64,000 nt of DNA, taken from contig JANWVV010000014.1 in assembly GCA_025055795.1 (NCBI GenBank), positions 1 to 64,000 on the forward strand, in the 5' to 3' direction. The number at the start of each line of letters is the position of its first letter. Positions within the stretch are counted from its first letter, which is position 1. The notes under the pieces were generated by a model that ran no database searches, was not told the DNA's origin, and worked only from the letters and a program-made list of their open reading frames with translations. The position numbers and the translations under genes are program-made. Below are positions 28,601 through 37,202 of the stretch, one piece after another. This stretch comes from Gemmataceae bacterium. GTDB lineage: Bacteria > Planctomycetota > Planctomycetia > Gemmatales > Gemmataceae.

Positions 28601-29281
28601 ATCACGGGTCTGCTGGTGGCCGACACACCGGAGGCAATCACGCTGCGCGACGCCAACGGAAAGGACATCACCATCCCCCGCAAGGAAATCGATGGGGAGG
28701 TACGCAAGTTGAAAGTGTCGCTGATGCCCGAGGATCTGGTTGCTGCCTTGACCGAGGACGAACTGGTAGACCTGGTGGCCTATCTGGAAACATTGCGGAC
28801 GCCAGCATTAACTCCTCCGGCCGCTTACGTCGCGGGTCCCTACTCGGCCCGCTCCATGCAGGCAGCCCTGGATACCCCCTTTGCTCCGGAGAAAAGTCCC
28901 ATCGTGATCCCGGACAAGCCAGCCGCCTCGCCCTGGCGCATACTGCGTGCAGATGCCCGTGGCTATTACGACCTGGCGGCTCTGCACGGTCCGGCGGCGG
29001 CCCGCTCGGCCTCCTACCTCTACTGGGAAATTGACTCGCCCCGCGAGCAATCGGCCACCATCCTGCTGGGTACCGACGATGGTGCCACGTTATGGCTTAA
29101 CGGGACCCAGGTCTTTACCAGTCGGGTGACTCGTGCAGCCGCCCCTGAACAAGAACGCCTGGAGGTGACCCTCCGGAAAGGTAAAAACGCTCTGCTGCTC
29201 AAAGTCGCCAACGGGGACGGCCCCCACGGAGCGTTTCTCACCCTGCTAGCGGAAGACGAATTACGCCTGCTCCTTCCTTGA
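25646..29281 (+). CDS. PVC-type membrane-bound dehydrogenase with HEAT repeats and cytochrome c domain
   Basis: A 1211-residue exported protein of the family typical of Planctomycetes and relatives. After a signal sequence (1-31) comes a beta-propeller-like dehydrogenase domain (about 38-440) with FRVAEGFQVELFAAEPLL, DTDGDGRADRATTFY and NFRNNYEAGVDSFGEIWLSD. Alpha-helical HEAT-like repeats fill about 440-890. A cytochrome c domain holds the single haem motif CARCH at 929-933, then GIGGQVGPDLSMIGKKASRE and EDELVDLVAYLETL. The last 140 residues form a beta-rich domain (LYWEIDSPREQSATILLGTD) resembling carbohydrate-binding or PA14-like modules. An extracytoplasmic oxidoreductase is likely, perhaps acting on sugars or sugar alcohols, but substrate and electron acceptor are unknown. 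It is a single-gene unit. Confidence 0.88.
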   Translation: MRYRRSVIIWLMVAATWELVALGWKGESVAAGPLPPTEALASFRVAEGFQVELFAAEPLLMNPTSIDVDHRGRVWVAEAVNYRRYLHNQPLLRKEGDRIVVLLDTDGDGRADRATTFYQGPEIIAPLSVCVIPQADGKALRVLVAQSPDILEFWDRDGDLKADGPPVRFLSGFGGFDHDHGVHGLHLGPDGRLYFTVGDSGVGSGRDRQGRPIPPLQARDGRGRRWVSNSTDCRAGTVWRCNLDGTHLELIAHNFRNNYEAGVDSFGEIWLSDNDDDGNQQTRICLVLPGGNYGYHPRGPGQSHWHEEQPGIVHKVLRTGFGSPTGICFYEGTLFGSRYLGALLHCDAGPREVRAFFRKPKGAGYELDKQILLTSTDNWFRPSDVCVAPDGSIFVADWYDRGVGGHGMGDPFDGRIYRLTPKGHKGYTIPEVALSTGDGLRAALASPNLATRQLAINVLQAMPQADRDRWLKDALTTVEQPHLAARLLWQSKLHGTYLPPVPLPEQKPRLVNPALERFEQNPQFRAMLARWYQGHTPQEIETFLNGYIPRWIQRTPPDLACGREAAVLLQYLPAEQARPHFYTLARLHDGQDHFYRAALNIACGIDPTRRDLLLADFGQHFPQWNDSVADLVWELRPKSMWPRLGQLLEDPKLSIANKVRVLDIVAVGDDRTAGRTLVGILTSNVALELKRRALDHLRLHGPGRWQDVLTGPEGTAAIDTLLAEERSRLLGVQLLAIARPSDGVTRLAALLHDPATAREVRQEAIRALGHFQRVTAVEQLQAAFVSLQDEQLRAEIIRALGRQTNGPAKDEAAGRALQALQKLVRNTSVTMELRRLALEALAGTRPGTIWLLDTHQKGELPQELVAPAGRLLRNSPFQAERNRALLLFPAPGKLDPKKLPAISELARRHGDPARGKQVWEASLNGAAQCARCHAIRGIGGQVGPDLSMIGKKASRENLYESILFPSKAIADQYVAHQVTTTSEVTITGLLVADTPEAITLRDANGKDITIPRKEIDGEVRKLKVSLMPEDLVAALTEDELVDLVAYLETLRTPALTPPAAYVAGPYSARSMQAALDTPFAPEKSPIVIPDKPAASPWRILRADARGYYDLAALHGPAAARSASYLYWEIDSPREQSATILLGTDDGATLWLNGTQVFTSRVTRAAAPEQERLEVTLRKGKNALLLKVANGDGPHGAFLTLLAEDELRLLLP

Positions 29282-29584
29282 TCCCATCCGGCCAGAGGTG
29301 GCCAGAACCAGTGATCTCACTGCTGGCCGCCACGCGCAGCCCAAAGCTCATCCGCAAATCTGAGGCAACGGTGCATGCACGCGCGGTTATTGGAGACGGC
29401 TACGTCCAGGACAAACAACAGACTTGCCTTAATCGACACCCATCGCTGCTGCATGCCAGGTAGCAGCGCCGGACTGCTGGCCGTTTTGATAACGATGATG
29501 CGGTCAAAGTTGCATTAACCACAGGCATTTTTTTCTGCAGAGTGGGGCGAATAGCCAGTCCGATTGAGCAGCAGAAAAGATGGT
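29282..29584. other. Convergent intergenic region
   Basis: 303 bp between the cytochrome gene and the DUF4240 gene. Only the hairpin at 29300-29328 is distinct. Confidence 0.4.
29300..29328 (+). terminator. Hairpin after the cytochrome gene, possible terminator
   Basis: GGCCAG-AAC-CAGTGA pairs with TCACTG-CTGGCC: 12 base pairs with a 3-base bulge and a very tight turn, 18 bp beyond the stop codon. No T-tract follows, so termination would be Rho-dependent or the hairpin may protect the mRNA end. Confidence 0.4.
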
Positions 29585-30127
29585 TCACTCTTCCGGTTCT
29601 TCGGGGATCAGGTACAGGTGGCAGAGACGGGGATAGCGTTTGCGTAGTTCATTTTCATCTTCGAAGTCGAAATCTTCGCCTTCCGGTGGGGGTGGGGGCA
29701 ACTCTTCTTCCACCCGATCCAGACGTTCGTAGAAGTCGCTACGTCCAGTTTTTTCCTCGTAGACGCGGATAGCCGCCATGTCGAGGCCAAAGCCATCGAC
29801 TGGTTCGCCATCGAGGATGTCGGCCAGCGAATCGGGATTTTTCAAAGCAGCTTCGTAGGCATGGCGGCCACGCCCCACCAGCCAGACCCGGAAATCACGG
29901 AAGCAATCGTCCGAACAGCCGCCATTGATCAAGTGGGCCGCCCCCCATAACGAAATGAGATTGGCACTGCGGACCGCGTCGTCAAAACGCGCTTGGAAGG
30001 CAATCAACTCGTCCGGTTCCAACTGCCGCAAACGCTCCTTAAGGGCTTCGAAGTGTTCGATTGGATCGTCCCGGTAGGCCTCTTCGATGATTTTCCAGAA
30101 CTGCTTCCATTCCATCGGCGCCAGCAT
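29585..30127 (-). CDS. DUF4240 domain-containing protein
   Basis: 180 residues with the chosen start. Near the N terminus MEWKQFWKIIEEAY leads into the DUF4240 domain (about 5-130), with LEPDELIAFQARFDDAV, LWGAAHLINGGCSDDCFRDF and FRVWLVGRGRHAYEAALKNP all typical. The C-terminal 50 residues are acidic (EELPPPPPEGEDFDFEDENE). The family is uncharacterised; members are often near WGR-domain or knot-like proteins, but none is seen here. The frame is open to 30286, yet GGGAG lies nine bases before the ATG at 30127, which I prefer; Met at 30115 is also possible. Confidence 0.82.
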   Translation of the reverse strand: MLAPMEWKQFWKIIEEAYRDDPIEHFEALKERLRQLEPDELIAFQARFDDAVRSANLISLWGAAHLINGGCSDDCFRDFRVWLVGRGRHAYEAALKNPDSLADILDGEPVDGFGLDMAAIRVYEEKTGRSDFYERLDRVEEELPPPPPEGEDFDFEDENELRKRYPRLCHLYLIPEEPEE

Positions 30128-30322
30128 GGTATGCAACTCCCGTACGTACGGGTAAGAAGCAGCAGAAGTACCTTGTTCCATTACGCTCGGATAGCCATTA
30201 TCAGTCGTCAATGTGATTAATCGTTTCGGATACCCATCATCAGTCAATGTGTATGGTGGTGTGCTGTATTTTGACAGACACGTCACACAAATAAAGGGGT
30301 TAGCTAGGCGATACCGGTGGCC

Positions 30323-31228
30323 TCAAGCGGTTGGATGGGCGGCTCGCGGCACGTTGGCGAGCGGTGAGCCATTAGTGGACGTCGCGGGGGTGGCGACCGA
30401 TGGACTGCTGTCCGCAGCGGTCCAGGCGGGCTCCCGCCAGTTGTTAGCTTGACGCCAGAAGCTGAGGGGATTGTCCCAGACGATGGTGCGAATCACCTTT
30501 TCACTATGACCCCGGCGTTTCATCTCCTGGATGAACTCCGGCACGGCGAGCGGATCGGATTTGCCCCAATCCCCGGCCGAGTTGACCATGATCCGCTCCG
30601 TGCCGTACCGCTCGATGATGTCAGCAGCGCGTGCGGGGGTACACTTGGTTGTTGGATAGAGGGTCATGGCACACCAATAACCGCCCTCCAGGGCCAGCCG
30701 GACGGTGTGCTCCTCCACGTGATCAATGCATACGCGTTCCGGACGGATCCGCGGATCGTTTTTCAGCATGTCGATGATCATACGGGTGCCTTTGTATTTG
30801 TCTTCCAGGTGGGGGGTGTGGATAAGGATCAATTCGTTGGTTTGAGCTGCCAGGTCCAGATGCTCCTGGAAAACGATCGCTTCATTGCGGGTGTTTTTAT
30901 TCAGACCGATTTCGCCAATCCCTAGGACATTGGGGCGACGCAGAAACTGCGGGATCAGCGCGATGACCTCGCGGGCAAGGGACACGTTTTCGGCTTCCTT
31001 GGCGTTGATGCACAACCAGCAGTAATGGTGGATGTGGAACTGAGCTGCCCGCTTGGGTTCCACCTCAGTCAGTTGGCGGAAATAGTCGTAGAACCCGGCG
31101 GCACTGCCCCGGTCAAATCCGGGCCAGAAGGCGGGCTCGCTGATCGCTGCACATTGGGCATAGGCCATACGCTGATAGTCGTCTGTGGTGCGTGAAATCA
31201 TGTGGATGTGCGGATCGATGTATTTCAT
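30323..31228 (-). CDS. TatD family metal-dependent hydrolase (EboC-like)
   Basis: 301 residues of the TatD/amidohydrolase fold. Metal ligands are visible: HIH at 7-9 (YIDPHIHM), the Glu in GIGEIGLN, the His in LILIHTPH, the His in CIDHVEEHT, and the Asp in [11 protein letters not shown]. The opening [18 protein letters not shown] resembles the EboC branch found with eboABDEF clusters, but no ebo gene is nearby. The last 45 residues (Ala/Thr/Pro-rich) lie outside the fold. GGAGG eight bases before the ATG supports the start. The substrate is unknown; DNase activity, known for E. coli TatD, should not be assumed. Confidence 0.87.
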   Translation of the reverse strand: MKYIDPHIHMISRTTDDYQRMAYAQCAAISEPAFWPGFDRGSAAGFYDYFRQLTEVEPKRAAQFHIHHYCWLCINAKEAENVSLAREVIALIPQFLRRPNVLGIGEIGLNKNTRNEAIVFQEHLDLAAQTNELILIHTPHLEDKYKGTRMIIDMLKNDPRIRPERVCIDHVEEHTVRLALEGGYWCAMTLYPTTKCTPARAADIIERYGTERIMVNSAGDWGKSDPLAVPEFIQEMKRRGHSEKVIRTIVWDNPLSFWRQANNWREPAWTAADSSPSVATPATSTNGSPLANVPRAAHPTA

Positions 31229-31609
31229 GACAAACCCTCCCAGGGAGAGCGGGCACAGCCGCGGGGCTTAGTCCCAGCCGACGATACGCTTGCTACGGTT
31301 CAGTCTATGCCCTAGATGCATCAGACGGAAGCGCAGATCGGATAACCACTTTGGCCAACCGCTCGCTTCAAAGGGAATAGAGATATCGGACCGAGCCTTC
31401 TGGAGGTGACCACGAACCGTTTGCAACAAAAGACTGCGGTTGTGCCTTAGCTGCACTAGCGGTAGGGGTGTGGACGGTCTGGACCTTTGGGGCGTTATGT
31501 TGGGTGTGGGTGCGAGTAAGGTGTTTGAGGCCTTTGGACAGTTCCGAAAGTGTCGAGGTATCACCCTGTCTGAAGGAAGCCACCCAATCCTGTTGCTTGC
31601 GCAACAGTG
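31229..31609. other. Intergenic region
   Basis: 381 bp between two minus-strand genes. Short frames occur on both strands but none has a ribosome binding site or family resemblance. The promoter of the TatD-family gene should lie here. Confidence 0.35.
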
Positions 31610-32887
31610 TCAAGCAACGTGCGATTCGAGATGTTGACCAACAGCACGGCGGGTTTGAGCGACCGCCCGCAGGTAAATGGCCAGGGTCACAACGTATGCC
31701 AGGGCGAAGACGATGTGTTCCCACAGGGTGATGTCGGCTTGGCCGGCAAGTTGCGGACGCCAGTGCGATCCGTACAACGGTCGGGCATAGATTGCCCAAG
31801 CTATCCACAGTCCGACTAGCAACACCAGCAGACCGGCAGCCCGAGGGACTGCCGGACGGCGCAGATGTATGGCAATTGTACACATTCCCATCAGGCACCA
31901 GACCTCGGCCAGACCGCTGAGGAGGAAGGTGACCATTAACAATTGCCATGCTTCCGCTTCCAGCCTCAGGGTGTAGGCCCCCCCGGCTGCTAGCAGCGTG
32001 GCGCCGCCCAGCAGGGTAAACAACCCACTGCCAGCAAACAGGCCACGGGCACCGGTTTCCGACGGCACGGCACCACATGTCAGTCGGCCGAACCCCACCA
32101 GGATCATTCCCAATAGTACAGGCAAGCCATACAACAAGATGTCCAGTTGCTGCTGTTTAGACATTTCGATGGAGCCCGGTGCTGTGTCGTTAATGTAGCC
32201 CGGAATCCGTACCCAGCCGGTGCCCTGGGGGAGTTGATTACCGGTTCGGACGTATCCGAATTTGCCCGCTTCCACCAGGCCTGGGATAATCAGCAGGAGC
32301 AATCCCAGCCACATGCCCGTCAAGCCCGCACGGGTTTTGTGCCAGCGGTTGTAACCAGGCATACGCGGCGGACGAAGGGTAGCCGCTAGCGATGAGGGCG
32401 GGGGAACACCGAATACACCGCGAGCAGGTCCTGCCGGTGCTGACGGGGAAAACGGGGCCGGAGCCGACGGAACTTCGGGACGTGGAGCCTCTGGGCCGGG
32501 AGCTTCCGCACGCGGCTTTTCGCCGCCCAGAAGTGTCGCTCGTGTAGGATAAGGGGAAGCCGAAGGAGCGTCTGCAGGCGACGGGTTGGAGGTGGGCGGG
32601 CTGCTCCAGGCACTGGATGGTACCGTATAAGAACTCGTTGGACCGGGGGCAGCGACGCTATGCGGGTGGATCCGCTCTTCGCTTTCTCTGGTAGCGGGAT
32701 TGTCTGGACCTTTGTCGCTACCAAAGCTACTGCCCCCTCCGCCAAGCGGACCAGCACCGGGTACTACTCCCGGCAGGCGGACCTCCATCATTGCGGCACA
32801 GTATGGGCATTTGACCCGCTTGCCTACCGATTCATCGCGGGCCCGAAATTGCTTGCCACATGACTCACACGTCATCGTGATCGGCAT
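31610..32887 (-). CDS. Zinc-ribbon multi-pass membrane protein of unknown function
   Basis: 425 residues. The N terminus is a zinc ribbon with Cys7, Cys10, Cys27 and Cys30 (TCESCGKQF and VKCPYCAAMMEV). A Pro/Ala/Ser-rich linker runs to about 195. Then come about seven membrane helices: GMWLGLLLLIIPGLVEAG, ILLYGLPVLLGMILVGFG, GLFTLLGGATLLAAGG, and others up to about 400. The layout parallels the GYF-domain protein at 11974-13659, with a soluble adapter domain, linker and membrane bundle. GGAGGGGG six bases before the ATG at 32887 shows that the 97 upstream in-frame codons are not part of it. No function can be assigned. Confidence 0.8.
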   Translation of the reverse strand: MPITMTCESCGKQFRARDESVGKRVKCPYCAAMMEVRLPGVVPGAGPLGGGGSSFGSDKGPDNPATRESEERIHPHSVAAPGPTSSYTVPSSAWSSPPTSNPSPADAPSASPYPTRATLLGGEKPRAEAPGPEAPRPEVPSAPAPFSPSAPAGPARGVFGVPPPSSLAATLRPPRMPGYNRWHKTRAGLTGMWLGLLLLIIPGLVEAGKFGYVRTGNQLPQGTGWVRIPGYINDTAPGSIEMSKQQQLDILLYGLPVLLGMILVGFGRLTCGAVPSETGARGLFAGSGLFTLLGGATLLAAGGAYTLRLEAEAWQLLMVTFLLSGLAEVWCLMGMCTIAIHLRRPAVPRAAGLLVLLVGLWIAWAIYARPLYGSHWRPQLAGQADITLWEHIVFALAYVVTLAIYLRAVAQTRRAVGQHLESHVA

Positions 32888-33262
32888 GATTCCCCCTCCG
32901 CCCCCAGGGCAACCGCTGGCTTGCGTGCTCGTCCTCATCCTAAACTTTCTGGCCGCCGTTGCAATGCCAGCCCATGCACCAGGAGTACGACGGCCTGCAT
33001 GTCCAGCGACGCGGCTTTCCCCGACATCACCCCTTGGCCTGCCTACACAGAAATTGTCCACTTGTATGTAAACAGCTCTGAACCATCGTCCATTTCCAGA
33101 GTTGGCATTCCGCCTGGCTCCGTGCGGATCAGCAAGTTGTGCCGACCGGACGAAGACCGAACAGAAAGGCCTCGCCATACCCCTCCAGCGGAGTTGTCAC
33201 GCGTGAATAGTCCATTCTGAAGTAAACAGTTTTTCGGGCCAGGTGCAGACGGAGTGGACACC
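32888..33262. other. Intergenic region
   Basis: 375 bp between two minus-strand genes. Nothing beyond frames that overlap the upstream extension of the zinc-ribbon gene; no structure recognised. Confidence 0.35.
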
Positions 33263-34198
33263 TCAACTGGTAATTCCCTTGGTGATCCGCATGAAGACAT
33301 CTTCGATGTTGACTTCCTTTTCCTTGAAAAGACGGAGGCGGAAGCCGGCTTGGATAAGCCGTTCCGGGATGAAGCTGCCGTCTTCGTAGCCATCTTTGAG
33401 ACGAACGTCGAGGGCCTGGGTTTTCGGGTCGAAGGTGACGCTATCCACCTCGGGGAACAGGCGGAGACGTTCGGCCGCCTCGGCGTTGCGTTCGTGGTGG
33501 ACTGCCACGGTGAAGACCGCCTTACCCCGTACCGCCTGAATGGCCGCCTCTACCGTGCCGTTCCAGATCAGTTTCCCCCGCTCGATAATGCCGATTTTGT
33601 TGCAGATGTCCGCCAGTTCCGGGAGAATGTGGCTGGAAACCATGATGGTTTTGTTTTCGCGGCGTAAGCGTTTGATCAGTTCGCGCATCTCGATGCGGGC
33701 GCGGGGGTCCAGGCCACTGGCTGGTTCGTCCAGCAGCAGTACCTGGGGATCGTGTAACAAGGTGCGTGCCAGTCCCAGTCGCTGGGTCATGCCTCGGGAC
33801 AGACTGGTCACCAGTGCGTCTCGTTTGTAGCCCAGATCGACGTAATCGAGGACTTGTTCGACCCGTCGGCGGCGGGCGGGGCCGTCGATCCGATAAGCCG
33901 CGGCAAAAAACTCCAGATATTCCGTCACTTTCATGTCGTCATAGACACCGAAAAAGTCGGGCATATAGCCGATGAGTCGGCGGATCTCCTTGGCGCCGGT
34001 GTAAATGGAGTAGCCGCAGACGGTCGCTTCGCCCCAGCTCGGGTTGAGCAAGGTGGCCAGCATCCGCATGGTGGTGGTTTTGCCGGAGCCATTGGGACCA
34101 ATGAAGCCGTATACGTCCCCTTGCTCCAGGCGCAGGGTCAGGCGGTCGACGGCGAACAGTTCGTTATACTTTTTGGTCAGGTCACGGCATTCGATCAT
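33263..34198 (-). CDS. ABC transporter ATP-binding protein
   Basis: 311 residues. Walker A GPNGSGKTT at 34-42, Q-loop near YMPDFFGVYDDMKV, signature LSRGMTQRLGLA, Walker B VLLLDEPASGLDP, and the switch His in MVSSHILPELADI are all present, so the ATPase should be active. The last 70 residues form the accessory domain common in exporters of the CcmA/NatA class. Its ATG overlaps the stop of the 866-residue membrane protein upstream in an ATGA, showing tight coupling. No canonical ABC permease is adjacent, so the partner protein may be its membrane anchor, or the permease is encoded elsewhere. Confidence 0.92.
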   Translation of the reverse strand: MIECRDLTKKYNELFAVDRLTLRLEQGDVYGFIGPNGSGKTTTMRMLATLLNPSWGEATVCGYSIYTGAKEIRRLIGYMPDFFGVYDDMKVTEYLEFFAAAYRIDGPARRRRVEQVLDYVDLGYKRDALVTSLSRGMTQRLGLARTLLHDPQVLLLDEPASGLDPRARIEMRELIKRLRRENKTIMVSSHILPELADICNKIGIIERGKLIWNGTVEAAIQAVRGKAVFTVAVHHERNAEAAERLRLFPEVDSVTFDPKTQALDVRLKDGYEDGSFIPERLIQAGFRLRLFKEKEVNIEDVFMRITKGITS

Positions 34199-36795
34199 GG
34201 TTCAGGTTGTCCTGCGACAGAAGGGGAAGCGATAGGCAAGTAGATACGCAGCCAGGTTTCCTGCCGTCCGTTGCCGGTCAGGGGGGTGCGGGCCAGGCCC
34301 GAAGCGGGAGGTTCGTGCCACCATAGCATGGAAGGGGAAAACGGTCCGGCCAGTTGTTCTTCGGCTGGACCCACGGGCAGCACAGCCCGGCCCACCAGGA
34401 TAATTTCACTGGTATGCTCGGGTCCCAGTCGCCAGGATTGATCCAGGCGGCGTAACGAGGCGTTGCGAGGAAATACCCCTTCCGTAAAGCTCAACGACCC
34501 TTCATGGAACAGTATCCCGAGCAATGGCAGCGGTTCCAGCGCCGCGGCGGCTTGGGAAGCGACCGGGGACGTTGCCGCAGCGGCCGCCACGGCTACAGCG
34601 GCCCGCCCAGGGCCTAGGCGTTCCCGGTATAGCGGTGCCCGCAGCAGCAGATCCTCCAGTCGACTCTCGCGTTGCAACCATTGGTCGGCCCGGCTTCCCC
34701 GATCTAATACCACGCGTACAGGCTGGCCACGCTGGATTATTCCGCCGGGCACAGGATAGGCCTGGCCCGCATAAAAAAGAACGCAGTCAGTTAGCACGGG
34801 GATGGGCAATTGAAGGGTGAAGCTCCCGATAACCGCTTGGGGATCCGCCGGCGGGTGCTCCAGTTGAGTGGTTAGCAGCGGTTGTCCCATCGGCCAGCGA
34901 CCGCTCCAAAGGGCCACAAACGCCTTGGTCGACCAGACTTGGATTGGCACGTTCTCGACCGTGGCCAAGGGGGAAGCGGACCAGGACAACCATCGATACT
35001 GACGAGGTAACAACCCCGCCCGTGGTCCGCGAGGGGCCCCCCACCAACCGATGACCGTATCCGTGGCTTCGGCCCATTGCGGATGCGACTGGACAGTAAG
35101 GCTGTAACGATCAATCCGTGGACTAAATAGCGCCAGCCAGGTGGTTCCGTAGACACGTCCTGTTGCGGCGTCGATGTCTACCACGTCTAGTTTGTTGACA
35201 CAGAGCCGGTCCCCTTTCAGGCTGGCTGCCGTGGTGAAGGCGAGCACCGTTACAGTAAGCACGATGATGGGGAAGGTCACCCAGGTCCATTCCTGGCGAC
35301 CGATCAGCCGCTTGAGCAGGAAGTACTCGGCGGGTCCTACCAGGAGCAGATACAACGTAATCAGCACGGCCACCCAGCCAAACGTGATAACCGGGATGCC
35401 CTCGAACGCGTCGGCATGGGTGCGGAGGGCCACGGCCAGTTCGTCCTCTTCCTCGCTCAGGTCGGCATCAGCAGGTTTGGCCTTCCCCTCACTCCCGGCC
35501 GACGCCCGGTTGGCCCCTGCCTCGCGAAGTACCCAGTCCCAGAACTCGGCACGCAAGGGGAACTCCACGAAGGGGGGGCGATGGAGATCGAAGGCAATCA
35601 GTGTTACCCGTCCCAGGCCCACCGGCCACTGGGCAGCCAGCGGGATAAGGCTTGGATCGCGTTGCCGCTCCGGCGGGGGAATCAGTATACGGGCTGCTGG
35701 GTGAGACTTGCGCACCAGGTTCGCCACGGGAAATCGACCCGTCTTGCTGCCCAACGCGCCATGGAAAGCTCCAAACTGGCTGGAGGCACGGGCATTCCAG
35801 TGCAGCACGGCCAGATCGACTTGGCGACTGCCGCGTATGGATGCGGGTAAGAGTTCTTGTAAATCCGGCAGAGAGGCCAGAGCGTCGGCGGCCGACCCAC
35901 CGGCGACTACCAGGCGTCCCCCCCGCCGCACCCACTCGTGCAAAGCTTCCCGACGCTGACGGACCGCGGCAGCAGCTTCCGCGGACCAGAGTTGACGGAC
36001 AAATCCTTCCGTGTCCGCGCCGGCCAGCACCACAATCAGATCGATACTTTCGTAACCGAACCAATGGCCGGGCAATTCCTCCACAGTGCGGACCGTCGCG
36101 GTCAGGATGCGTCCACCGCGGAGGCCGCCGCTGCCCGCCTGATCTCCTCCTACCGGTTTAGGAAGTTCGAACCGTGGCGGTGTCGTCCCCATGAACAATA
36201 CCGAGTAGGCGAGGAGATCCCGTAACCGTCCGACGCGTAAGCGGTACGGGTCCGACAAGGGACGACCCCCTTCCACGGTGCGGACCTGTAACAACACGTC
36301 CGTCTCGCCAATCGGCCGCAGATAGGCCCACACCCCCAGTTCAGCCGTGGTGACCGTCCGCCCCGGTTCTGTTTGCTCCAAAGGAAGAGGGACTGTTTGA
36401 ACGGTGGTGATCCCATCGGCATCCGGGGCCTCGATAACTAGTTCCGCGGCTTCCGGAACTACGGCACGCACGTCCAGCTTTACCTGCAACGGGGTCCATT
36501 GTCCGAATTTGGCCACGGGTGCGTCGTCGTCCCCGGTAAAGCCGAGCCGGGCAGCCTGGATGTGAACCGGAAGCTCCGTAGCCTGAGCAGCGGGCAGACC
36601 TCTCCAGGGTCCGCTCAGCTCGCTGCTGCCTCCGCTCATCAGGAGCAGCACGGCCAGAAGTTCATATCTCCAATATGATCCTTTGCCTGCCATACTCAGT
36701 CGATTCTGTGTTACCGAAGCGATTGACGTCCTGTTATCCTGGACACCCATAACTTCCCGTTGTTCAGACACCATGTTGAAGGTTTGCTGGTGCAC
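34195..36795 (-). CDS. Large ABC-linked membrane protein with GATase-like domain
   Basis: Up to 866 residues. An N-terminal hydrophobic segment (about 43-58, YELLAVLLLMSG) acts as signal or anchor. A beta-rich domain follows (about 75-200). The segment around 230-330 (YESIDLIVVLAGADTEG and LHEWVRRGGRLVVAGG) looks like the glutamine-amidotransferase-like fold seen in planctomycete membrane proteins. Two or three membrane helices lie near 475-535 (GWVAVLITLYLLLVGPAEYF, then WVTFPIIVLTVTVLAF). The C-terminal third is again beta-rich and extracytoplasmic. Starts at 36750 or 36693 are possible. It overlaps the ABC ATPase by 4 bp, so the two probably form one complex, analogous in layout to Gld-type or Bat-type assemblies. 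The function is unknown. Confidence 0.8.
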   Translation of the reverse strand: MHQQTFNMVSEQREVMGVQDNRTSIASVTQNRLSMAGKGSYWRYELLAVLLLMSGGSSELSGPWRGLPAAQATELPVHIQAARLGFTGDDDAPVAKFGQWTPLQVKLDVRAVVPEAAELVIEAPDADGITTVQTVPLPLEQTEPGRTVTTAELGVWAYLRPIGETDVLLQVRTVEGGRPLSDPYRLRVGRLRDLLAYSVLFMGTTPPRFELPKPVGGDQAGSGGLRGGRILTATVRTVEELPGHWFGYESIDLIVVLAGADTEGFVRQLWSAEAAAAVRQRREALHEWVRRGGRLVVAGGSAADALASLPDLQELLPASIRGSRQVDLAVLHWNARASSQFGAFHGALGSKTGRFPVANLVRKSHPAARILIPPPERQRDPSLIPLAAQWPVGLGRVTLIAFDLHRPPFVEFPLRAEFWDWVLREAGANRASAGSEGKAKPADADLSEEEDELAVALRTHADAFEGIPVITFGWVAVLITLYLLLVGPAEYFLLKRLIGRQEWTWVTFPIIVLTVTVLAFTTAASLKGDRLCVNKLDVVDIDAATGRVYGTTWLALFSPRIDRYSLTVQSHPQWAEATDTVIGWWGAPRGPRAGLLPRQYRWLSWSASPLATVENVPIQVWSTKAFVALWSGRWPMGQPLLTTQLEHPPADPQAVIGSFTLQLPIPVLTDCVLFYAGQAYPVPGGIIQRGQPVRVVLDRGSRADQWLQRESRLEDLLLRAPLYRERLGPGRAAVAVAAAAATSPVASQAAAALEPLPLLGILFHEGSLSFTEGVFPRNASLRRLDQSWRLGPEHTSEIILVGRAVLPVGPAEEQLAGPFSPSMLWWHEPPASGLARTPLTGNGRQETWLRIYLPIASPSVAGQPEP

Positions 36796-36884
36796 CCGAG
36801 TTCAGAGATGGTACCCGATCTCAGGATGACCATCAGTATGGCTGGGAGCGCCTGAGCCTCAGACAGCAAAGCGGGATTGGCTTA

Positions 36885-37202
36885 TCACGGCTTGACCCCA
36901 ACGCAACGGCAGGGACTGCCTCCGCATTTAGGACATCCAGCTTTGTAGAGTCGCTCCATGGCATCATCTAAGTCTACGCCGGCGATGTTGGCGAGGGTCG
37001 CTAACCAGGCCAGCACGTCCGCAAATTCGTGGTGCAGATGGTCCCGATGGCCACTTGTTCGCAGGGCAGCTGCCAGTTCGCCCACTTCTTCCATGAACCA
37101 CATGAATGTTCCTTCGATACCCCGTTGGGCGTCCCGGGAACCAAATGTCGCCCGGATTGCCTCTTGCAACTCCCGTAAGGTCACTGCTACTCCTCGCTGC
37201 AA
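36885..37202 (-). CDS. MazG-like nucleotide pyrophosphohydrolase
   Basis: 105 residues, a single MazG domain. The metal-binding pattern is present: Glu38, Glu39 and Glu42 in FMEEVGELAAAL, then Glu59 and Asp62 in HEFADVLAWL. Such proteins hydrolyse NTPs, often aberrant ones, to NMP and PPi. The tail CPKCGGSPCRC carries four cysteines that could bind zinc, which is not standard for the family. The start at 37202 is the only plausible one; the promoter lies in the following gap. House-cleaning function is inference from the family. Confidence 0.85.
   Translation of the reverse strand: MQRGVAVTLRELQEAIRATFGSRDAQRGIEGTFMWFMEEVGELAAALRTSGHRDHLHHEFADVLAWLATLANIAGVDLDDAMERLYKAGCPKCGGSPCRCVGVKP

Noticed and set aside
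32888..33178. Longer start for the zinc-ribbon membrane protein
   Set aside because: A strong GGAGGGGG directly before the internal ATG and the zinc ribbon beginning there argue against 97 extra residues.
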